A DNA stretch of 64,000 nt from SAR202 cluster bacterium bin90 (GTDB lineage Bacteria; Chloroflexota; Dehalococcoidia; Lucifugimonadales; JADFKI01): NCBI GenBank assembly GCA_002238855.1, contig MPND01000007.1, positions 1-64,000 on the forward strand. The letters run 5' to 3'. The position numbers and the translations under genes are program-made. The notes below the pieces were generated by a model. It searched no databases. It saw only the letters and a program-made list of their open reading frames with translations, and was not told where the DNA came from. Shown here piece by piece: positions 1 to 6,969 of the stretch (position 1 is the first letter of the stretch; each line of letters opens with the position of its first letter).

Positions 1-5
1 ACCCG

Positions 6-497
6 GTGAAGAGCATTCGGGAGAGCGTGGAGGAGCGGATCGCGCGCTCGGATGAGCACAAGGCGCGGGTTCACGCCAAGCTCGCTCGTGAGCGCGGAAG
101 GGAGATGCGCGAACTCATCGTGAGGGGGCGCATCTACGAGGCGGAGGTGGTGTCGTTTCGGCTTCACCGGCATCTGAACGAGTCGGCGAACCGGATGGGT
201 GTGGTGGTGTCAACGCACTTCATCGAGATGCCGAAGGTGTCCGCCCATCACAGCAGGAAGAAGAACGCGGCGGCTCTGCGGCAACGACTGAGCCACGACG
301 AGGCTTATGTGAAGGGGCAGTTGACCTCGGCGGTGGAGCAGGTGCCTGAGCCACACAAGAGGCGAGTGCTGCGGCTGATGCACAAGTCGGACCTGGGCTA
401 CAAGGTCGTCATTGTCGCGCTGGACTCTGATCGTCAGCCAACGGTGATGGGGTATTACGGCGTGATGATTGCCAACAGGGCGCCGGGGCGGAATTGA
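6..497 (+). CDS. Hypothetical basic protein, possibly 5'-truncated
   Basis: Open frame of 163 codons from a GTG five bases into the window, so the true start may lie further upstream. I do not recognise the protein. The first ~50 residues are rich in Arg, Lys and Glu and look helical (coiled-coil-like), the middle contains a His-Ser-Arg-Lys-Lys stretch, and the last ~50 residues look like a small alpha/beta segment (VVIVALDSDRQPTVMGYYGV). No signal peptide or membrane segment is visible. The codon usage matches the other coding regions, which supports a real gene. The next gene downstream is on the opposite strand, so there is no operon context on that side. Confidence 0.55.
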   Translation: MKSIRESVEERIARSDEHKARVHAKLARERGREMRELIVRGRIYEAEVVSFRLHRHLNESANRMGVVVSTHFIEMPKVSAHHSRKKNAAALRQRLSHDEAYVKGQLTSAVEQVPEPHKRRVLRLMHKSDLGYKVVIVALDSDRQPTVMGYYGVMIANRAPGRN

Positions 498-863
498 TCG
501 GGTTGAGCCGTTGCCGCTTGCGATTACGTCGCAGGCGGGAGCTTTCGACGAAGATACGCTAGTAATTCGATGTAGGCTGGGTTCTCCCGGCAGGTCTCGT
601 TTCCCGCTCTACTGATGCTCTCTCCACCTGTGCGCTGTCTGCTTTTCGTGCTCACCTCAAGGCTCATTAAGGCGATGTGGAGTGCCTGGCTTTGCCAGTT
701 TCGGCGGGAGTCCGCATGTTGCGGCTCGGGGTGTGTCCCTAGGGTGCGGCGTACTAGATACGAGTGTGCCAAGATCGGAACGTCCGGTGGTCACTGTCGA
801 CCTTGTTTGGGGGAGGGCATTAGAGATGCCTGAGGACTGAATTGCCGAGGGGCGGATAGTGAT
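498..863. other. Intergenic region with no recognised gene
   Basis: Open frames on both strands here (for example 615-833 plus and 524-772 minus) are short, mutually overlapping, rich in Cys, Arg and Trp, and lack ribosome binding sites or recognisable motifs, so I read them as chance. I see no tRNA or known riboswitch. Confidence 0.5.
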
Positions 864-894
864 GCGGGCGCAGGAGATTTCTTCCTGCGCCCGC
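864..894 (-). terminator. Strong hairpin after the Cache-domain gene
   Basis: A perfect 12-bp inverted repeat (gcgggcgcagga / tcctgcgcccgc) with a 7-base loop lies about 60 bases beyond the stop of the minus-strand gene ending at 958. There is no clear T-run on the minus side, so it may act as a terminator or an mRNA 3'-end stabiliser. Confidence 0.55.
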
Positions 895-900
895 ACTTGT

Positions 901-1562
901 TTCAGGGGCTGAGCGCCGGCTGTTGCCCGCGCCCAGCTTTTCGGTTATTTCGGCTACTTACGGAACATCGAAACTGCCCCAGCAGATGACGGCGCCGTCG
1001 TTGCGCAGGGCGCAGGTGTGGTTGTCTCCGCTGCTTATCTCCGTGAAGCTTCCGCTTGTGGGACGGTCAGAGACCTGCCCATAGTCGTTGTCGCCCCAGC
1101 ACATTATGGAGCCATCGGTCGCTATCGCGCACACATGGTTCGCTCCGCTGCTTATGGCTATAAAGGTCATGTCGGGCTCGGGCGTGGGCGGCTCATCTAC
1201 TTCTTCAATTTCCACGACGAGAGTGAAGTCACCTGCCCTTTCAGCGCTGTATGTCGTCGCTTCTATCGTGTAGGTGCCGGCGCTCAGTGCATGGCCCTCT
1301 ATTTGAGAGTTGCGGTTGTCTGTGGAGATGTCGTCGTTTTCCTCTTCAATATCTCCGTCCTTTTCTGAACCTTCCATGAGGTACAGGTATGTGTCCACAT
1401 CAGAGGTGAGGTCTATGGTTACGCTCGTGTCTTCGTCCACCGTGAAGGTGAAGAAGCGAGCGTAGTAGTCACTTCCGGGGTTTCCGCCAACGCCTTCGGG
1501 CCTGTTCTCGGATAGGCAAGTGGCGTCCCAACTTCCTGCGTAGGTGCCGCTGCCGTCAATCG
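901..1562 (-). repeat. Duplicated block, copy 1 (PPC-like + RCC1-like module)
   Basis: About 662 bases, including roughly 57 bases of non-coding 3' flank, are nearly identical to 3666-4327. The block codes for the C-terminal ~200 residues of the Cache-domain protein. Both copies have the same length and the same position relative to the stop codon. The match fades sharply on the upstream side of each gene, where the two proteins become unrelated. Confidence 0.9.
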
Positions 1563-3318
1563 CGGTGAAGCATGGGTCCTGCAGGCCGGGAGGCGGCGCG
1601 CCGCCGTAGTATCCAGAGCCGAATATCATGCCCTGGAACCTGGTTACATAGGTGTACTTTCGTTCTTCCTGGCCGGTTGCGGGATTCGGCCATAGGTGAC
1701 TAAGCCAGATTGATTCGCCTTCCTGCACTGCGGCTATTTTCTGGCCGAGCGCTGGATCGTCGCTTGACCGAAGGTTGCTGATGTTGGTCCGAACTAGATT
1801 CGGCATTGTCGCGTCCGCGGCGATGGTACCGTCGGGAGCCACGAGGAATACATAGCGTTCGCCATCTATGCTCGCTTGGGTGTTGTAATACACGATGATG
1901 CGGCCGACCGCAGAGAGGTCGCCGCCGAACGCGAGCAGGCGCGCGCCAGCCTTGTAAATGAAGGCGACGACATCCTCATAGGGTTCAAGGGTGGATTCGA
2001 CATCCTCCGTTCTGTCCCAGGATCCGGCGGCGAAGATGAGGCCGTCGGCCTTGATCGCCCAGGTATGCTTTCTATATATCGTGAAGTCATCGCGGGGATC
2101 AGGGATGAGGTAGTCAACGAAGGTACCGTTCTCGTCGGCAGCCGCGATTTCCCTGCCGTACTCTTTGCCGATGGCATCAATGCCGATACGGCTCGTGATG
2201 TCCTCCCCTACCGAACCGGCGAAGCCTCCGCTGACGATAATCTCGGTGCCGTCGATGATGAAGAGGTAGAGGTCGGAAGTTCTGTCGACGCTTGCTTCGG
2301 ACTGGTAGTATTCCTTAGCGGCATCGGGGTCTTCGCGATATGCTCTGATAGCCTCTTCGACATACGCCTGTGCCGCCGCCCTGGGACCGGCCACAGGAGG
2401 ATCTTCGCCATAGAATCCGGAGACGATGTAGAATCCGAAGAATCTGGTCACATATGAGTGCTTCTGCTCCACCTGACCTGTCGCCGGGTTCGGCCACATG
2501 TGGCTTATCCAGCGCGCGTTTAGTGTCTCTACCGCCAATATTTCCTCGCCCACTTCAGGGTAGGCGTCAGCTATATTTGTTCCTTCCAATTCGGGCATTG
2601 TGGCGTCGGCGGCAATTCGACCAGTTGGATATGCAAGCCAGACGTAGAACTCGCCGTCTATGCTATCGGTGCTCTTGTAATGGTTGAGGGTTGGAATCGC
2701 CGTTTCTGCCTGGACGCGTGCCCTGGCTTCAATAACGGCCCCGATGGCTTTCTGCGCATCAGTGAACGAGGATTCGACATCGCCTTGCAAGTCCAGCCAG
2801 CCCGCTGAAAATACGAGGCCGTCCGCCCGAATTGCCCAGGCGGTCTTCTTACGGTAAGTGTAGTCCTGGCTACCGACAGGAATGAGATAATCCACTACTG
2901 CGCCAGCTTCGTCTGCCGCGGCGAGCCTTGCCCCATACATATTGCCGAGAGGATCGTCGCGCCAGGAAATATCGGTTCCCTCAGCTGCAGGGAATGCACC
3001 ATTGACGACGATGTTGTTGCCGTCGAGCAACAGAAGATACAGACCCGGAGGATCGTTCACGTGGCTTTCGGGGGTTCGATAGTATTGCTTTGCAGCTTCG
3101 GGATCTTCGCGATAACTTCTTATGGCTTCATTTACATAGTCTTTTGTTGCTTCGAGTGGATCGGTGGTGGTCTGCTGGTTGGCTACGGATTGCTGTGAAT
3201 GGATTTGCGATTCGTAGCCGCTCGCAGGCGTTGTCCCGGGTGGCAATAGACCTGCGATTGCAGCGAATGTGATTGCGCCGAGCAGGGCCAATGCTATACT
3301 TATGACACTGAGTCTCAT
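958..3318 (-). CDS. Exported multi-Cache-domain protein with PPC-like and RCC1-like C-terminus
   Basis: About 786 residues. The N-terminus is a signal peptide or membrane anchor (MRLSVISIALALLG..., then a hydrophobic run to ~residue 25). It is followed by four Cache-like units (about 55-185, 185-315, 320-445, 445-575) arranged as two A-B repeats. Each A unit begins with a Y(V)xEAIRxYREDPxAAKxYY helix and contains LYLxxxDGxxIxV; each B unit contains IDGExYVxLxxPxGxIAADATMP and ends LWPNPATGQ. Then comes a PPC-like beta domain (~580-705, with DYYARFFTFTVDEDT) and two RCC1-type repeats (~715-786, HVCAIATDGSIMCWGDNDYGQV). Cache domains normally bind small ligands outside the cell, but there is no cytoplasmic kinase or chemotaxis module here, so it may be a soluble or surface binding protein. 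I chose the ATG at 3318 because GGAGGT lies 10 bases upstream; an in-frame ATG at 3336 would place that sequence inside the gene. It shares its C-terminus with the protease encoded next door. Confidence 0.85.
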   Translation of the reverse strand: MRLSVISIALALLGAITFAAIAGLLPPGTTPASGYESQIHSQQSVANQQTTTDPLEATKDYVNEAIRSYREDPEAAKQYYRTPESHVNDPPGLYLLLLDGNNIVVNGAFPAAEGTDISWRDDPLGNMYGARLAAADEAGAVVDYLIPVGSQDYTYRKKTAWAIRADGLVFSAGWLDLQGDVESSFTDAQKAIGAVIEARARVQAETAIPTLNHYKSTDSIDGEFYVWLAYPTGRIAADATMPELEGTNIADAYPEVGEEILAVETLNARWISHMWPNPATGQVEQKHSYVTRFFGFYIVSGFYGEDPPVAGPRAAAQAYVEEAIRAYREDPDAAKEYYQSEASVDRTSDLYLFIIDGTEIIVSGGFAGSVGEDITSRIGIDAIGKEYGREIAAADENGTFVDYLIPDPRDDFTIYRKHTWAIKADGLIFAAGSWDRTEDVESTLEPYEDVVAFIYKAGARLLAFGGDLSAVGRIIVYYNTQASIDGERYVFLVAPDGTIAADATMPNLVRTNISNLRSSDDPALGQKIAAVQEGESIWLSHLWPNPATGQEERKYTYVTRFQGMIFGSGYYGGAPPPGLQDPCFTAIDGSGTYAGSWDATCLSENRPEGVGGNPGSDYYARFFTFTVDEDTSVTIDLTSDVDTYLYLMEGSEKDGDIEEENDDISTDNRNSQIEGHALSAGTYTIEATTYSAERAGDFTLVVEIEEVDEPPTPEPDMTFIAISSGANHVCAIATDGSIMCWGDNDYGQVSDRPTSGSFTEISSGDNHTCALRNDGAVICWGSFDVP

Positions 3319-3374
3319 GTTCGGTTGTACCTCCATGTTGTTATGAAAGAATAAGGCATTATTGCCTGACCGTT

Positions 3375-3405
3375 ATATTACTAGCACAAAATATGTGATT
3401 GTCAA
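3375..3405 (-). promoter_or_regulatory. Candidate promoter of the Cache-domain gene
   Basis: On the minus strand a perfect TTGACA (3400-3405) is followed after 19 bases by TAATAT (3375-3380), about 55 bases upstream of the chosen start. The spacer is 1-2 bases longer than ideal. Confidence 0.45.
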
Positions 3406-3458
3406 AGATTATTGATACTGAACTATCAGTAATTCCTGAACTTCAGTATCAGTAAGAC
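3406..3458. promoter_or_regulatory. GATACTGA-type repeats, possible operator
   Basis: An inverted repeat (gatactgaa at 3414-3422, ttcagtatc at 3442-3450) with further copies of the half-sites lies directly upstream of the candidate promoter of the Cache-domain gene. The words attattgatact and agtatcagta recur upstream of the protease gene (5848-5940), on the opposite strand. Joint control of the two genes is an inference. Confidence 0.4.
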
Positions 3459-3626
3459 GTTCACATTCGGAATTCTTCATGTCTTTGTGACGAATTTGAT
3501 TCGGGAGAATCGGGGTACAGCCGATAGACACTAGAGAGCAGGGCAACCTATCTCACGAGGTCGTGAGGGGGACCGAATGGACTGCGCAGGTGCAGATGAA
3601 AGCGGCACTGGCTGTTGCAAGAACAG
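3459..3626. other. Non-coding spacer with small palindromes
   Basis: Contains a GATTC-GGGA-GAATC hairpin (3498-3511) and a perfect CTCACGA-GG-TCGTGAG palindrome (3552-3567). I could not match the segment to a known riboswitch or RNA family, and no gene is evident. Confidence 0.35.
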
Positions 3627-3660
3627 AAAAGGCGGAGGATTCTCGAACCCTCCGCCTTTT
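3627..3660 (-). terminator. Intrinsic terminator of the subtilase gene
   Basis: AAAAGGCGGAGG and CCTCCGCCTTTT form a perfect 12-bp stem with A and T tails on either side, so it could act in both directions. It lies about 60 bases past the stop of the minus-strand protease gene. Confidence 0.85.
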
Positions 3661-3665
3661 GGCTT

Positions 3666-4327
3666 TTCAGGGGCTGAGCGCCGGCGGTTGCCCGCGCCCA
3701 GCTTATCGGTTATTTCGGCTACTTACGGAACATCGATGCTGCCCCAGCAGATTACCGCGCCGTCGCTGCGCAGAGCGCAGGTGTGGTTGTCTCCACTGCT
3801 TATCTGGGTGAAGCTACCGCTTGTGGGACGGTCTGAGACCTGTCCATAATCGTTGTCGCCCCAGCACATTATGGAGCCATCTTCAGCTATCGCGCATACA
3901 TGGTTCGCTCCGCTGCTTATGGCTGTGAATCGCATGCCGGGCTCAGGCTCAGTTGGCTCATCAACTTCCTCTATTTCCACGACGAGCGTGAACTCCCCTG
4001 CCGTCTCAGCGTTATAAGTCGCCGCCTCTATCGTGTAGGTGCCAGCGCTCAGTGCGAGGCCCTCTATGCGAGAGCTGCGATTGTCTGACGATATGTCGTC
4101 GTTCTCCGCCTCTATCGCACCGTCCTTGTCAGAACCTTCCATGAGGTACAGGAATGTATCCGCATCTGAGGTGAGGTCTATGGTCATATTCGTGTCTTCG
4201 TCCACCGTGAATGTGAAGAATCGCGCGTAGTAGTCGCTGCCGGGGTTGCCGCCATCGCCTTCGGGCCTGTTCTCGGATAGGCAAGTGTCGTCCCAACTTC
4301 CTGAGTAGGTGCCGCTGCCGTCGATCG
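3666..4327 (-). repeat. Duplicated block, copy 2 (PPC-like + RCC1-like module)
   Basis: Second copy of the ~662-base block at 901-1562, covering the C-terminal PPC-like and RCC1-like part of the subtilase plus its 3' flank. Most differences are single substitutions and the reading frame is preserved, which suggests duplication or gene conversion with both products still under selection. Confidence 0.9.
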
Positions 4328-5831
4328 TCTGGAGGCAGGTGTCCACCATCGGGGGCATAGCGCCTTCCACATCGTCGGGTAGCATTGCGAAGCCGTGTCC
4401 CCAGGTGTTGTTGGGGTCGGCGTTCGGTCCGAAGAATCGATCCTCAATTGGCCGGGACTCGGCGTTCGCCTTGAGATACTCGGCGACTTCCTGGGGGGTG
4501 TAGTCGGGATAGCGCTGCTTTACAAGAGCCGCCAAACCAGTTACATGCGCCGCTGCAAGGCTAGTGCCTTCCCATACATTTCCGAGAATCGCAGAGTGTG
4601 TGTCGTCAACACCCACAATGTCGGGCTTGATGTCTCCGGAGTTCATTGGCCCACGCCCGCTGAATGGCTGAATCTGGCCGGTGGTGCCCACCGCCGCAGC
4701 TCCGACCGTGAGCGCTCCAGGATTACGGGTCTCGCCCGGACTGGTGATGCTGCCGTACCGTGAGGGGTAGGAGAGGCCATGTCTGCCGTAGGACTGCAGG
4801 TTCACGACAATCAGGTCATCGGTCGGAGTCATGAGTTGCAGACGCAAGCAGTATGACGCCTGCCTGTCGGGGGTAGTAAAATCGAGCAATTCATTCGGGT
4901 CACCGGGCGCGAACGCGTTCTTCTGGCTTGTCGCCACGACCTGTCCGTTGCCTTTATCAACAAGTGATAGCTCGAAATCGCTAGTCGCCGCTCTCCATGT
5001 GTCGGCCCACCTAAGCTGGACTCTATACGGATGATCCGTTTCTGAGAGGTCAACGTCGTTGCACTCGATTCCTGAATCGAATTCGTGAATGTTGTCACTG
5101 TCGGCGTCTGTGAAGAAGCCCGACCAAGTGTCCTGCGCGCGGTCTCCCGCAGGGCTGATCCATGTGATGCCGTTTTCGACTGCATTGTTCAATGTATTGA
5201 GTTCGCTGGTGGGGTAAACTGAGGTACCGTCCCCGGGACCCGACCACCCGCCGGCGTGCGAGAAAGTTATGATGTCCACGTCTTCATCGATCATCCAGTC
5301 CACGGCGTCTTTCAGGTCGGTGTGATAGAAACTGAAATGCGAGACTGCGGCGATGTAGTATTCGGCCTCGGGGGCGATGTCATACACGGCTTCCAGCACG
5401 GATGAGCCGTGAAGGGAGCTGAAGTGCAGAGCGGTGTGGTCGCAGTCGGCGATATCGGTTGTATAACTTGGCGGCGCTGAGGGGTTAAGGTTAAAGCTGT
5501 AGCAGCGCACGCCTACTGGATCAGGCACTTCTGTCCCGATGTGACTTTCGATTCCGCCAAACCCGAAGTCGATGATACCGATTTTGACGCCCGCGCCTTT
5601 GAAGCCGGCTTCGTGCCACTTGTCGGCGCCGTGCGCGGCGATGGCGCCGGAGCCAGCCTGCTGGTTCGAGACCGAGTCCCCAGAATGGAGCTGTGGTTCG
5701 TGGATGCTTGCCTCGATGCCGGTTACGCCGGTCAACGGTGAGGTGCCTGCTGGGAGGATTCCCGCAAGGGCAGCCAGCGTGAGTGCACCAATTAGGGTTA
5801 GGGTAAAGACGCCTAGTTTTCTCTTCATCAT
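3723..5831 (-). CDS. Secreted subtilisin-family (S8) serine protease with PPC-like and RCC1-like C-terminus
   Basis: 702 residues. The N-terminus carries a signal peptide (KRK, then a hydrophobic run to ~25). The peptidase S8 fold spans about 65-470: catalytic Asp88 (GIIDFGFGG), His141 (LHGSSV) and Ser424 (GTSLAAAH). At the usual oxyanion-hole position, where AGN is expected, the sequence reads SPAGD (Asp230). A beta-rich insertion occupies ~235-350. A PPC-like domain (~495-625) and two RCC1-type repeats (~634-702) follow and are almost identical to those of the neighbouring Cache-domain protein. Likely role: extracellular or surface proteolysis. The start has AGGTGAGG a few bases upstream. 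The gene is monocistronic, with its own terminator and probably its own promoter. Confidence 0.9.
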   Translation of the reverse strand: MMKRKLGVFTLTLIGALTLAALAGILPAGTSPLTGVTGIEASIHEPQLHSGDSVSNQQAGSGAIAAHGADKWHEAGFKGAGVKIGIIDFGFGGIESHIGTEVPDPVGVRCYSFNLNPSAPPSYTTDIADCDHTALHFSSLHGSSVLEAVYDIAPEAEYYIAAVSHFSFYHTDLKDAVDWMIDEDVDIITFSHAGGWSGPGDGTSVYPTSELNTLNNAVENGITWISPAGDRAQDTWSGFFTDADSDNIHEFDSGIECNDVDLSETDHPYRVQLRWADTWRAATSDFELSLVDKGNGQVVATSQKNAFAPGDPNELLDFTTPDRQASYCLRLQLMTPTDDLIVVNLQSYGRHGLSYPSRYGSITSPGETRNPGALTVGAAAVGTTGQIQPFSGRGPMNSGDIKPDIVGVDDTHSAILGNVWEGTSLAAAHVTGLAALVKQRYPDYTPQEVAEYLKANAESRPIEDRFFGPNADPNNTWGHGFAMLPDDVEGAMPPMVDTCLQTIDGSGTYSGSWDDTCLSENRPEGDGGNPGSDYYARFFTFTVDEDTNMTIDLTSDADTFLYLMEGSDKDGAIEAENDDISSDNRSSRIEGLALSAGTYTIEAATYNAETAGEFTLVVEIEEVDEPTEPEPGMRFTAISSGANHVCAIAEDGSIMCWGDNDYGQVSDRPTSGSFTQISSGDNHTCALRSDGAVICWGSIDVP

Positions 5832-5847
5832 TAACAGACCTCACCTT

Positions 5848-5940
5848 AGTGATACTGATACTAGCATTTGGGGTTGCGGCGCGAATTGTAGCATGTGTTG
5901 GTCAAATTCCATGCATGACAATGATTGTTAGTATCAATAA
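5848..5940 (-). promoter_or_regulatory. Candidate promoter and operator of the subtilase gene
   Basis: On the minus strand an extended -10 (TGCTACAAT, 5885-5893) would start transcription about 45 bases before the ATG. Tandem GATACTGATACT (about 5851-5862) lies between it and the gene, and TTAGTATCAATAAT (about 5927-5940) lies upstream. The same words occur before the Cache-domain gene, suggesting a shared regulator (inference). Confidence 0.4.
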
Positions 5941-6099
5941 TGTGAGACTGAGTGCAAAATGACGGGGCATGCATTGAGATATGCAAGGAGATGGATCCCC
6001 TTACCAGAGGCACGAATTGGGGCAGGAACAGGCGGCGAGAGGCAAGATATTGACAGAGCCACCGGTTGCGTACATTATGGTTAGGACTTTTCGAACAGG

Positions 6100-6642
6100 A
6101 TGCGGAGCAGACAATTGATAGCGGAGTTGAGGGCTAGCCCCTTCAAGCAGTTCGTGTACATGTTCGTGGCGACTGTAGTGATACAAACGCTACACATGGT
6201 CGAGCATGTGGCGCAGGTATTCCAGAAATTCGTGCTGGACTATTCATACGCGCACGGGCTAGTAGGCTCATTTGACTTGGAGCAGGTGCATTTCACATTC
6301 AACCTGCTGTACCTCGGCGCTCTCATATATGTGACTCTGGGGTGGCTAAGCTTTGGGAGGCGGGTGTGCCGGCACGAGAAGATGCTGGGCGCGATGCTGA
6401 TTGCGACTGTCGCGGTGCAGGGCTATCACATGGTTGAGCACTCGGCGCGGCTGATTCAGTTTCTGAACACAGGATTGCAGGGCACGCCGGGGCTGCTGGG
6501 GGCTAACTTCGACGGCGTGGTATTCCACGCGGTCATGAACACTGCAGTGTACTTGCCGGCTGTTGTGGTGTTCGTGTGTTCCGGTATGCACAGGCAGATA
6601 TTCAAGCGGGACTATACCGTTTATTATAAAGGTGCAAGTTGA
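6100..6642 (+). CDS. Internally duplicated four-helix membrane protein with HxxxH motifs
   Basis: 180 residues with four predicted transmembrane segments (about 17-37, 64-84, 95-117, 138-161). The two halves are related: QTLHMVEH (residues 29-36) matches QGYHMVEH (107-114), and His64 (VHFTFN) lines up with His143 (VFHAVMN), an offset of about 79 residues. Histidines spaced HxxxH on membrane helices suggest metal or haem binding, but I do not recognise a characterised family. No partner gene is adjacent: the upstream gene is divergent and a bidirectional terminator follows. Confidence 0.75.
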   Translation: MRSRQLIAELRASPFKQFVYMFVATVVIQTLHMVEHVAQVFQKFVLDYSYAHGLVGSFDLEQVHFTFNLLYLGALIYVTLGWLSFGRRVCRHEKMLGAMLIATVAVQGYHMVEHSARLIQFLNTGLQGTPGLLGANFDGVVFHAVMNTAVYLPAVVVFVCSGMHRQIFKRDYTVYYKGAS

Positions 6643-6755
6643 CGGGAGTGATGCTTGCCGAGAGCACTGAGTAATATTAGACAGAGTATGAGACACAGTG
6701 TTGTTGCCTATCAGGATTTCTACTCAGGCAGTAGTAGCGGTAAACGCGGGATATG

Positions 6756-6795
6756 GAAAGCCCCTACCTTTCTATTTTATTAAGTAGGGGCTTTC
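6756..6795. terminator. Bidirectional-looking terminator
   Basis: GAAAGCCCCTAC and GTAGGGGCTTTC form a perfect 12-bp stem around an AT-rich 16-base loop, downstream of the membrane-protein gene and upstream of the ABC exporter operon. Confidence 0.85.
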
Positions 6796-6871
6796 TCGCG
6801 TCTACTGTTGATCTGTACTTTACATACGTAAGATGGAGGGCATAATTAGTTACCATAATTGATACGACTAG

Positions 6872-6880
6872 TGGTACAAT
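6872..6880 (+). promoter_or_regulatory. Extended -10 promoter of the ABC exporter operon
   Basis: TGGTACAAT matches the extended -10 form (TGn-TAnAAT) and lies about 90 bases before the chosen start. The -35 position is not well conserved, as is common for this promoter class. Confidence 0.5.
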
Positions 6881-6969
6881 GGCTAGTTGAAGGGCCGAAA
6901 ATGGGTGCGGGCGTGCTGTGACGCCGTGTGATGGAGGGCCTTCAAACCAGAGGAGGGACTGGATCGCGT

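Noticed and set aside
3498-3578. Riboswitch (c-di-GMP, c-di-AMP or cobalamin class)
   Set aside because: The hairpins and GGGCAACC-like word tempted a GEMM-like call, but core consensus positions are missing and no suitably oriented gene follows.
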